Position numbers and translations under genes: made by a program
NCBI GenBank assembly: GCA_900319935.1
Contig: ONQJ01000019.1
Coordinates: 1 to 40,082 of the forward strand
DNA length: 40,082 bases
Reading direction: 5' to 3'
DNA from: an uncultured Eubacteriales bacterium
GTDB lineage: Bacteria; Bacillota; Clostridia; Oscillospirales; Oscillospiraceae
Part shown: positions 1-6,491 of the stretch, one piece after another
How the letters are laid out: every line of letters begins with the position of its first letter
Position numbering within the stretch: the first letter of the stretch is position 1
Notes under the pieces: model-generated
The model's database searches: none
Seen by the model: the letters and a program-made list of their open reading frames with translations, nothing else
What the model was told of the DNA's origin: nothing

Positions 1-2
1 AG

Positions 3-31
3 TTGACGGGACAGGCTTTTTTTGCTAAATT
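3..31 (+). promoter_or_regulatory. Sigma-A-type promoter of ptsH
   Basis: A -35 box TTGACG (3-8) and a -10 box TAAATT (26-31) are separated by exactly 17 bases. Transcription would start near 38, giving a leader of about 40 bases before the HPr start codon. No operator is recognisable. Confidence 0.7.
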
Positions 32-78
32 AAGAATGCACCGATGTGCATCTTGTATAAAGTTAAGGAGTGGCAAGT

Positions 79-342
79 ATGATTTCCAAAGAGGTAGTTA
101 TCAACAATCAGGTCGGCCTCCATGCCAGACCGGCTACTTTCTTTATCCAGAAGGCGAACGAGTTCAAGAGCAGTATTTGGGTCGAGAAAGAAGACAGACG
201 CGTCAATGCGAAGAGCCTTCTCGGCGTACTTTCCCTTGGTATCGTCAAGGGCACGGTGGTCACACTTATTGCCGACGGCGCCGACGAGGACGAGGCGATC
301 GCCACGCTCTCCGCGCTGATAGATTCCGATTTCTCCGAGTAA
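79..342 (+). CDS. ptsH: HPr, phosphocarrier protein of the sugar phosphotransferase system
   Basis: This 87-residue protein is the soluble phosphocarrier that passes phosphate from enzyme I to sugar-specific EII components in the cytoplasm. The active-site motif GLHARPA places the phosphorylated histidine at residue 15. The segment NAKSLLGVLSLG places the regulatory serine, the HPr kinase target in Firmicutes, at residue 46. Both numbers match the family only if translation starts at the ATG at 79, which also has an AAGGAG ribosome site at 65-70; an in-frame GTG at 70 is therefore rejected. His15 distinguishes it from Crh, which lacks it. Ser46 suggests it also takes part in CcpA-type carbon catabolite repression. 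It is a single-gene unit with its own promoter and terminator, and no enzyme I gene lies beside it. Confidence 0.96.
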   Translation: MISKEVVINNQVGLHARPATFFIQKANEFKSSIWVEKEDRRVNAKSLLGVLSLGIVKGTVVTLIADGADEDEAIATLSALIDSDFSE

Positions 343-368
343 TATCGGGAACAACTTTATTCATGGAT

Positions 369-394
369 GGGGCGTGCAAAGCACGCCCCGTTTT
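369..394 (+). terminator. Rho-independent terminator after ptsH
   Basis: A perfect 9-bp stem, GGGGCGTGC / GCACGCCCC, with an AAA loop is followed by G and four T residues. It ends the ptsH unit 27 bases after the stop codon. Confidence 0.8.
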
Positions 395-420
395 CGTAAA
401 ATGCTCTTTTGGTGATCCTT

Positions 421-1275
421 ATGACGAAAGAAAACAAGGCCATACTGGAGATGCTGTGCTGCGCCGCGCTGTGGAGCATCGCAGGGATCTTTATCAAGCT
501 GATCCCCTGGAACGCCTTCGCCGTGGCAAGCATGCGCAGCCTCGTCGCGGGAACGGTCATCGCCGTATACATGGCGATGCGGCGATACCGCTTCGTGCTC
601 AGCCGCCGCGCTCTGCTCGCCGGACTGCTCGAGGGCGGGGTCTATCTGTGCTTCGTCTGCGCCAACAAGCTGACCACGGCAGCAAACGCGATCGTGCTGC
701 AATTCACGTCCCCGGTCTTTATCGTGCTTTACTCCGCCCTTTTCTTCGGCGAAAAGATCAAAAAAAGCGATCTCACGGTCGTGCTCTTCACGCTCGCGGG
801 CATCGCGCTGTTTTTCTTTGACCAGCTGCAGGGCGGCTATATCCTCGGCAACTGCGTGGCGATCCTCGCGGGTATGATCATGGCGGGCATGTTCATGGCC
901 ATCGGCTCGCTCAAAGGCGAGGAGCGCTTCAGCGCCGTGCTGATCGGCCAGATCTTCGCGTTCCTCGCGGGACTGCCTTTTTGCCTTGGCGGAAGGCTGT
1001 CGCTCACGCCGACGGCGGTCCTGAGCATCCTGGTGCTCGGCGTGTTCCAGCTTGGCATCTCCTATATCCTGTACGCCAAGTCTGCGGACTACTGCCCGCC
1101 GCTGGCCTGCTGCCTGCTCGGCGCGCTCGAGCCGCTGCTCAATCCCGTGTGGGTCTTTCTCTTCAACGGCGAGCGTCCGGGTATCTTCGCGCTTGTCGGC
1201 GCGGTGATCGTCGTGGGCGCGATCACGGTCTGGTGCATCTATAAAGCCAAAGCAGAGGAAACGACACATGCTTGA
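421..1275 (+). CDS. EamA-type (drug/metabolite transporter superfamily) membrane protein
   Basis: A 284-residue, very hydrophobic protein with about ten predicted membrane helices arranged as two five-helix halves, the usual size and layout of EamA/RhaT-like exporters. The motif around FTSPVFIVLYSALFFGEKI in the first half and LEPLLNPVWVFLFNGE in the second are the paired EamA signatures (helix, Pro, then a Gly-Glu loop). The substrate cannot be told from sequence; relatives move amino acids, nucleosides or sugars. In-frame TTG (409) and GTG (412) codons precede the chosen ATG, and the ribosome site is weak in all cases. No promoter is obvious between the upstream terminator and this gene. 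Its last 8 bases overlap uvrC, so the two are probably co-transcribed, though no functional link is apparent. Confidence 0.88.
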   Translation: MTKENKAILEMLCCAALWSIAGIFIKLIPWNAFAVASMRSLVAGTVIAVYMAMRRYRFVLSRRALLAGLLEGGVYLCFVCANKLTTAANAIVLQFTSPVFIVLYSALFFGEKIKKSDLTVVLFTLAGIALFFFDQLQGGYILGNCVAILAGMIMAGMFMAIGSLKGEERFSAVLIGQIFAFLAGLPFCLGGRLSLTPTAVLSILVLGVFQLGISYILYAKSADYCPPLACCLLGALEPLLNPVWVFLFNGERPGIFALVGAVIVVGAITVWCIYKAKAEETTHA

Positions 1276-3088
1276 CACGCTCCTGGAAAAAGCGAATAAC
1301 CTGCCACAGCTGCCGGGCGTGTATATCATGCTCGACGAAAAGGGCGAGGTCATCTACGTCGGCAAGGCCAAACGGCTGAAAAACCGCGTCGTCAGCTACT
1401 TCCGCGGCGAGCATCTGCCGAAGGTAGCGGCGATGGTCGACAAGGTGCGCGATTTCAACGTGATCGTCGCTGACAGCGAATTCGAAGCGCTCGTGCTGGA
1501 AAACTCGCTGATCAAGCGCCACAGGCCGCACTACAATATCCTGCTCAAGGACGACAAGGGTTATCCCTTCATCCGCATCGATTTTCAAAGTCCCTATCCG
1601 CAGCTGACGCTCTCCCGCAGCGCTCCGAAGGATGGAGCGAGCTATTACGGCCCTTTCGGCGGGCGCTACCAGACGCGCGAGATCATCGCCGCGATCCGCC
1701 AGACCCTGCTGCTGCCGGACTGCTCGCGGAAATTCCCGCGCGATATCGGCAAGGACCGGCCCTGTCTGAAGTATCAGATGGGCAGCTGCGCCGGATGGTG
1801 TCTCGAGGACAAGACGCAGGAGGACTACCGCAGCCGCGTCGAACAGGCCGCGCTGATCCTGGAAGGAAAGAGCGCGGAACTGATCGAAGCTCTGCGCGGC
1901 AGAATGGAGCAGGCGGCGGAGGAGCTTCGCTTCGAGCAGGCCGCCGCGCTGCGCGACCGCATCCGCTCGGTCGAGGCGCTCTCGCACAAGCAGCGCGTGA
2001 TCTCCACAGCCTTTTCGGACACCGACGCGATCGGTTTCCAGCGCGGCGCGAAGAGCTGCTTTACGGTACTGCACTTTCAGAACGGCGATCTCACAGGCAA
2101 GGACGCGGAGATGCTCGACGAGCCCGTCGAGGAGGACGGCGAGGCGATCTCCAAGCTCGTGCGCCAGTACTACGCCTCGCGCGGGACGGTGCCGAAGCAC
2201 ATTCTGCTGCCCGCAGAATGCGACGACAGCGAGGAACTGGAGACCTATCTTTCCGAGAGCTCCGGCAGAAAGACCGTGATAGAAGTCCCCAGACGCGGCG
2301 AGCGTATGCGGCTCGTCGAGAGCGCGCAGCTCAACGCGCGCGAGGAGATCCTGCGCCGCACGACGCAGGCCCAGCGCCGCAGCAAAACGCTCGAGTGGCT
2401 GCAGAAGGCGCTGGACCTGGAGGTCTTTCCGAAGAGGATCGAGGCCTTTGACATTTCCAATCTCGGCAGCACGGGCATCGTCGCGGCGATGACCGTCCAT
2501 GCGGACGGCCGGCCGCTCAAGCGGGATTACCGCAAATTCCGCATCCGCGGGCTTGAACAGGCGGACGACTATGCCAGCATGTACCAGGCCCTGACGCGGC
2601 GCCTGCAGCGTTATCTCGACGGAGACGAGAAGTTCTCGCCGCTGCCGGACCTGCTGCTCATCGACGGCGGTCAGGAGCATGCCGCGACCGCCCGGCGCGC
2701 CGCGGAGGATCTGGGTCTGAGCCTTCCGATCTTCGGCATGGTCAAGGACGATCGGCACCGCACGCGCGCCCTCGTCTCGCCCGAGGGAAGGGAGATCGGC
2801 ATCTCGGGCAATCAGGCCGTCTTTTCGCTGGTCGGAAACATCCAGGAGGAGACGCACCGCAGCGCGATCGAATATCAGCGCTCGCTCCGGGCGGAAAGCT
2901 ACGGCTCGACGCTCGAGAAGATCCCGGGAGTGGGAAAGAAGCGCCGCGAGGAGCTGATCGCGCATTTCAAGTCCGTCAGGGCGATCCGGGAGGCCTCTCT
3001 CGAGGAGCTCGCCGCCGTCGTGCCGAAGAACACCGCGCAGGCGGTATGGAATTATTTCCGAAAGGAAACGGAAGGGCAGGAGGAGTAA
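1268..3088 (+). CDS. uvrC: UvrABC system protein C, nucleotide excision repair endonuclease
   Basis: UvrC makes the two incisions flanking a DNA lesion after UvrA and UvrB have marked it. The 606-residue length is normal. Domain order is visible: an N-terminal GIY-YIG nuclease (PGVYIMLDEKGEVIYVGKAK, residues about 16-35) for the 3' cut; a central UVR motif (about 200-235, RFEQAAALRDRI) that contacts UvrB; an RNase H-like nuclease (FDISNLGSTGIVAAM and LLLIDGGQEH) for the 5' cut; and C-terminal helix-hairpin-helix DNA-binding motifs (LEKIPGVGKKRREEL). The start ATG overlaps the transporter gene by 8 bases and has AGGAAA upstream. rsmD starts at the base after its stop codon. Confidence 0.97.
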   Translation: MLDTLLEKANNLPQLPGVYIMLDEKGEVIYVGKAKRLKNRVVSYFRGEHLPKVAAMVDKVRDFNVIVADSEFEALVLENSLIKRHRPHYNILLKDDKGYPFIRIDFQSPYPQLTLSRSAPKDGASYYGPFGGRYQTREIIAAIRQTLLLPDCSRKFPRDIGKDRPCLKYQMGSCAGWCLEDKTQEDYRSRVEQAALILEGKSAELIEALRGRMEQAAEELRFEQAAALRDRIRSVEALSHKQRVISTAFSDTDAIGFQRGAKSCFTVLHFQNGDLTGKDAEMLDEPVEEDGEAISKLVRQYYASRGTVPKHILLPAECDDSEELETYLSESSGRKTVIEVPRRGERMRLVESAQLNAREEILRRTTQAQRRSKTLEWLQKALDLEVFPKRIEAFDISNLGSTGIVAAMTVHADGRPLKRDYRKFRIRGLEQADDYASMYQALTRRLQRYLDGDEKFSPLPDLLLIDGGQEHAATARRAAEDLGLSLPIFGMVKDDRHRTRALVSPEGREIGISGNQAVFSLVGNIQEETHRSAIEYQRSLRAESYGSTLEKIPGVGKKRREELIAHFKSVRAIREASLEELAAVVPKNTAQAVWNYFRKETEGQEE

Positions 3089-3631
3089 ATGAGAGTCATT
3101 ACCGGCAGCGCGCGGGGCAGACGCCTCAAAACGCCCGACAACTATGATATCCGCCCCACGAGCGACAACGTCAAGGAGGCCGTCTTCAATATCCTCCAGT
3201 TCGACGTGGAGGGCAGACGGGTGCTCGATCTCTTCGCCGGGACCGGCCAGCTGGGCATCGAGGCACTCAGCCGCGGCGCGGCGAGCGCCGTCTTCATCGA
3301 CCGCGACCGCACGGCCGTGCAGATCGTCAAGGACAATCTGAAGACCTGCGGTCTCACGGGAACGGTGCTCTGCGGCGATTCGCTGTCCTATCTGCGCAGC
3401 TGCGGCCGCTTCGATCTGATCTTTGTCGATCCGCCCTACGATTCGGGCATTTACGACGAGGTCCTGCAGACGATCAATCAGGTTGACATATTATCCGAAG
3501 GTGGTATAATAATCGTTGAAGCTCGGCGCGAAACGCCGCTGAGCGACATGACGGCGCCGTACCGCGCGCTCCGGGAATACCGCTACGGCAAGGTCAAGAT
3601 CTGCACCTATACCAGGGAGGACAGCCTATGA
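3089..3631 (+). CDS. rsmD: 16S rRNA (guanine(966)-N2)-methyltransferase RsmD
   Basis: A 180-residue S-adenosylmethionine-dependent methyltransferase that modifies a guanine in 16S rRNA during small-subunit assembly. The glycine-rich SAM-binding motif LDLFAGTGQLGIEALSRG (about residues 45-62) and the catalytic DPPY motif (FVDPPYDSG) are both intact. The N-terminal MRVITGSARGRRLKTP segment is typical of RsmD. The start codon directly abuts the uvrC stop, with GCAGGAGGAG at the end of uvrC serving as ribosome site, and the gene overlaps coaD by four bases (ATGA). The rsmD-coaD pairing is common in Firmicutes. Confidence 0.96.
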   Translation: MRVITGSARGRRLKTPDNYDIRPTSDNVKEAVFNILQFDVEGRRVLDLFAGTGQLGIEALSRGAASAVFIDRDRTAVQIVKDNLKTCGLTGTVLCGDSLSYLRSCGRFDLIFVDPPYDSGIYDEVLQTINQVDILSEGGIIIVEARRETPLSDMTAPYRALREYRYGKVKICTYTREDSL

Positions 3632-4128
3632 GGACCGCCATCTGCCCGGGCAGCTTCGATCCGATCACGCTCGGACATCTCAACATCATCCGCCGCGCCT
3701 CCAGGATCTTTGACAAGGTCGTCGTCTGCATCATGAAAAACTCCACCAAGACCTCGCCGATGTTCACGGCGGAGGAGCGCGTGGACATGGTGCGGCGCGC
3801 CTGCGTCCGCTATGAAAACGTCATGGTGGAGAGCTCGGATATCCTTCTGGCAGAGTATGTCCGGCGCTTTGAAAACCCCGTGATCGTCAAGGGCCTGCGC
3901 GCGGCCTCCGACTTTGAGTATGAGTTCCAGATGGATCTCATCAACAAAAACATCAACCCCGAGCTCGAGACGATGTTCCTCACCGCCAGCGGCAAATACA
4001 CCTTTCTCAGTTCCTCGGTCGTACGGGAAATGGCCCGATACGGGGCCGACCTCACCGGGCTCGTGCCGAGCGAGCTGATCGCAGAGATCGAAACAAAAGC
4101 TAAACAATGGGGGAAAAACAATGGATAA
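3628..4128 (+). CDS. coaD: Phosphopantetheine adenylyltransferase
   Basis: CoaD transfers AMP from ATP to 4'-phosphopantetheine, the penultimate step of coenzyme A synthesis. The 166-residue length is standard. The nucleotidyltransferase signature appears as PGSFDPITLGH at residues 7-17, containing the (T/H)xGH catalytic motif, and the second signature FLSSSVVREMARYG lies in the C-terminal third. Translation is coupled to rsmD through an ATGA overlap, and the 3' end overlaps the next gene by eight bases. Confidence 0.97.
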   Translation: MRTAICPGSFDPITLGHLNIIRRASRIFDKVVVCIMKNSTKTSPMFTAEERVDMVRRACVRYENVMVESSDILLAEYVRRFENPVIVKGLRAASDFEYEFQMDLINKNINPELETMFLTASGKYTFLSSSVVREMARYGADLTGLVPSELIAEIETKAKQWGKNNG

Positions 4129-4627
4129 CAACAACGACGTCATTGAACTGCTCGACATTCTCTACGGCATGGTGACCGAGGCCTGGGGCGTCCCGCTCGG
4201 AAACGACAAGTGCATCATCGAACGCGACAAGGCCATCGAGATCATCAACGACATCAAGGCCAACCTGCCCAGCGCCCTCGCCGAGGCGAAGCGTCTCGTC
4301 GCCGCGAGGGACGAGTTCATCGGCAACGCCAAGCGCGAGGCCGAGGCCATGCGCAAGAGCGCCGAGGAGAAGGCGCGCCTTATGGTCGAGGAGCAGGAGA
4401 TCGTCAAGACCGCCAAGGAAAAGAGTGCCGAGATGATCGCCGCCGCCGAAAACAAATCCCGCGAGCTGCGCCGCATCGCCGCCGATTACGTCGACGATCT
4501 CATGCGCCAGACGGAGGAGAGCATCTCCTCCGCGCTTGCCACCGTGCAGAACTCCCGCGGCGCGTTCCGCAGCGCCGGAGCCTCTGCCGCGAAGAGCGGG
4601 AGCGAGGAAGTGCCCGCGCAGGAATAA
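4121..4627 (+). CDS. Coiled-coil protein of unknown function downstream of coaD
   Basis: A 168-residue soluble protein that I cannot assign to a named function. The first 60 residues contain DIKANLPSALAEAKRLVAARDEFI. From about residue 60 to 140 it is a continuous, highly charged, alanine-rich helix (AKREAEAMRKSAEEKARLM and similar heptads) like the stalk of DivIVA-family or ATP synthase b-type proteins. The last 20 residues are Ser/Ala-rich and probably disordered. There is no signal peptide or membrane helix. Genes of this kind after coaD are familiar in Clostridia and are often labelled ATPase or DivIVA-like, but I see no Walker motif here. It is the last gene of the uvrC-rsmD-coaD run. 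A role as a structural or membrane-associated scaffold is a guess. Confidence 0.75.
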   Translation: MDNNNDVIELLDILYGMVTEAWGVPLGNDKCIIERDKAIEIINDIKANLPSALAEAKRLVAARDEFIGNAKREAEAMRKSAEEKARLMVEEQEIVKTAKEKSAEMIAAAENKSRELRRIAADYVDDLMRQTEESISSALATVQNSRGAFRSAGASAAKSGSEEVPAQE

Positions 4628-4636
4628 GCGTGTGTC

Positions 4637-4684
4637 CGCGCAAACTCCCGGGCCCATATTTTGGGCCCGGGAGTTTGCGCTTTT
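4637..4684 (+). terminator. Strong rho-independent terminator closing the uvrC-coaD operon
   Basis: A perfect 18-bp inverted repeat (left arm 4638-4655, right arm 4663-4680) is followed by four T residues. It separates the first operon from the division cluster. The stem is unusually long for a terminator. Confidence 0.88.
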
Positions 4685-4755
4685 CCATATGTTGTGATAC
4701 CTGAAAAAGAGAAAAAACCGCAAAAAATAAGACAAAAAAAGACAAAAAGTTTCGC

Positions 4756-4784
4756 TTGCTTTTTCCGGAAACGCCCCCTATAAT
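4756..4784 (+). promoter_or_regulatory. Sigma-A-type promoter of the mraZ / division operon
   Basis: A -35 box TTGCTT (4756-4761) and a perfect -10 box TATAAT (4779-4784) are separated by 17 bases. The stretch just upstream (about 4700-4750) is very rich in A residues and may act as an UP element. The predicted start near 4791 lies just before the MraZ repeats. Confidence 0.85.
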
Positions 4785-4794
4785 TGAATTGAAA

Positions 4795-4820
4795 GTGGAG
4801 CGAAGTGGAGCGTTTTGGAG
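4795..4820 (+). promoter_or_regulatory. MraZ operator: three direct repeats with 10-bp period
   Basis: GTGGAG at 4795-4800, GTGGAG at 4805-4810 and TTGGAG at 4815-4820 repeat once per helical turn, between the -10 box and the mraZ ribosome site. MraZ proteins of other bacteria are known to bind tandem TGG-containing boxes in this position and to autoregulate the operon. The match in place and period supports the same role here. Confidence 0.82.
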
Positions 4821-4846
4821 AGATAATATAGAGGAAGGGCAGCGAA

Positions 4847-5263
4847 ATGACAGGCGAATTCCAACATTCCCTTGACAGCAAGGGCCGAATTTTTATCCCC
4901 GCCAAGCTCAGAGAGGAGCTCGGCGAGATCTTTTATATGACCGTATCGATGGAACGCTGCCTCTGCGTTTACAGCGCGGAGAGCTGGCGGAGCTTTTCCG
5001 ACAAGGTGAGCGACATGCCCTATGTCAGACAGCGGCTGATGCGCCCGCTTTTCGCCCATGCGGCGAAATGCGAGCTCGACAGCCAGGGCAGGACCATCGT
5101 CCCGCAGGCCCTGCGCGCATATGCCGGTCTCGTCAAGAACGTGACCGTGGTAGGCTGCAACAACCACGCCGAGCTGTGGGACAGCGAGGCCTGGCAGAGC
5201 GTCTGCGAAGCCGAGTCCGCGCCGGAGAACATTGCCGCGGCCATGGAGGAGCTTGATTTCTGA
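4847..5263 (+). CDS. mraZ: MraZ, transcriptional regulator of the division and cell wall cluster
   Basis: A 138-residue DNA-binding protein made of two AbrB-like (SpoVT/AbrB) half-repeats. Each carries the D-x-(K/Q)-G-R turn: LDSKGRIFIPAKLR at about residues 9-22 and LDSQGRTIVPQALR at about 77-90. Members of the family form rings that bind repeated boxes at their own promoter and repress the dcw operon. Three such boxes lie just upstream. The start ATG has GAGGAAGG eight bases upstream. rsmH starts one base after the stop codon. Confidence 0.96.
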   Translation: MTGEFQHSLDSKGRIFIPAKLREELGEIFYMTVSMERCLCVYSAESWRSFSDKVSDMPYVRQRLMRPLFAHAAKCELDSQGRTIVPQALRAYAGLVKNVTVVGCNNHAELWDSEAWQSVCEAESAPENIAAAMEELDF

Positions 5264-5264
5264 A

Positions 5265-6200
5265 ATGGATGAGCCGAAACATGTTTCCGTCCTGCTGACG
5301 GAGTGTATCGACAATTTGAACATCGATCCCGAGGGCGTCTATGTCGACGGCACGCTCGGCCTGGGCGGCCATTCGCTGGAGATCGCCAAACGTCTCCGCG
5401 GCGGCCGCCTTGTCTGCATAGACCGCGACGAGACCGCGATCGAGCGCGCGGGAAAGCGGCTGGAAACTTACCGGGACAGGATCAGCTTCGTGCACGGCAA
5501 CTTTTCCGATACCGCCGAGATCCTGCGCTCGCTCGGCCTGGACGGGGCGGACGGCATGCTTTTCGATCTGGGGGTATCCTCCCCGCAGCTCGACGAGACC
5601 GCGCGCGGCTTCTCCTATCAGCATGATGCTCCGCTCGACATGAGGATGGACGCCTCCGCGCCGCTGACGGCCCGAACGGTGGTCAACGAGTGGGACGAGG
5701 ACCGCCTCAACCGCATCCTGTGGGATTACGGCGAGGAGCGCTACGCCCGCCGCATCACGGCGGCGATCCTGGCGCGCCGCGCGGTCAGACCGATCGAAAC
5801 GACGGGAGAACTCGTCGAGATCATTCGTTCCGCCATGCCCGCGGCGGCGCTGCGGGAAAAGCAGCATCCGGCCAAGCGCAGCTTTCAGGCGATCCGCATA
5901 GCGGTGAACGACGAGCTCGGCGAGGTCGAGCGCATGATGGACACGGCGCCGGACATGCTCCGCAGAGGCGGACGGCTGTGCGTCATCAGCTTTCATTCGC
6001 TTGAAGACCGCATCGTCAAGACCGGCATCGCACGCCGGGAGAACGGCTGCACCTGCCCGCGCGAGGCGCCGATCTGCACCTGCGGCTTTGTACAGACGCT
6101 GCGCAGCGTGACAAGGAAACCCATCCTGCCGAGCGAAGAAGAGATCAAAGAAAACCCCCGCGCGCGAAGCGCCAAGCTGCGCGTGGCGGAGAGAGTATAG
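5265..6200 (+). CDS. rsmH: 16S rRNA (cytosine(1402)-N4)-methyltransferase RsmH
   Basis: A 311-residue SAM-dependent methyltransferase (formerly MraW) that modifies C1402 in the ribosomal P site. The N-terminal HVSVLLTECIDNL motif, the SAM-binding DGTLGLGGHSLEI segment, FDLGVSSPQLDE and the KRSFQAIRIAVNDEL motif are all present. A longer in-frame frame opens upstream from a TTG inside mraZ, but homology begins at the ATG at 5265, right after the mraZ stop. The ribosome site GGAGGA lies inside the mraZ end, about 14 bases away. The C-terminal Cys cluster (CTCPREAPICTCG) is a usual feature of Firmicute RsmH. Confidence 0.96.
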   Translation: MDEPKHVSVLLTECIDNLNIDPEGVYVDGTLGLGGHSLEIAKRLRGGRLVCIDRDETAIERAGKRLETYRDRISFVHGNFSDTAEILRSLGLDGADGMLFDLGVSSPQLDETARGFSYQHDAPLDMRMDASAPLTARTVVNEWDEDRLNRILWDYGEERYARRITAAILARRAVRPIETTGELVEIIRSAMPAAALREKQHPAKRSFQAIRIAVNDELGEVERMMDTAPDMLRRGGRLCVISFHSLEDRIVKTGIARRENGCTCPREAPICTCGFVQTLRSVTRKPILPSEEEIKENPRARSAKLRVAERV

Positions 6201-6455
6201 ATGCGCCGCCGCAGACAGAGAGCTTTCGTTCGCTCCGTGTGCTTTCTGCTGGCGGCGCTTCTGCTCAGCGAGCTGTCCGCGCTGCGGAAGGAAAAAGCGG
6301 AGCTGGAAAGCGAAAAAGGGATCCTGTCCGTACGTCTGGCCGCCCGTACGAGTCTGGAAGAGATTGAGCGCCGCGCCGAGGAAGAGCTGGGTATGCGCCC
6401 CTGCCGCGGCGATCAGATCGCCGAGATCGGCATAGAGGAAGACGACGCCGCATAA
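6201..6455 (+). CDS. ftsL: FtsL-like cell division protein
   Basis: A small, 84-residue bitopic membrane protein. Residues 1-8 are strongly basic, followed by a short hydrophobic helix (about 9-25), then a leucine/glutamate-rich coiled coil (about 26-60) ending in EEELGMRPCRGDQI. That last motif is the conserved end of FtsL and DivIC. It acts in the FtsQLB (DivIB-FtsL-DivIC) complex that activates septal wall synthesis. Its place between rsmH and the penicillin-binding protein is the standard ftsL position. Its sequence is only weakly conserved, so the call rests largely on position and topology. The ATG directly follows the rsmH stop codon. Confidence 0.82.
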   Translation: MRRRRQRAFVRSVCFLLAALLLSELSALRKEKAELESEKGILSVRLAARTSLEEIERRAEEELGMRPCRGDQIAEIGIEEDDAA

Positions 6456-6491
6456 AAATAGACAAACGATCTGTTTTTACGGGAGCGTCCT

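Noticed and set aside
70..78. GTG at 70 as the HPr start codon
   Set aside because: It overlaps the ribosome site and would shift the active-site histidine and the regulatory serine off positions 15 and 46.
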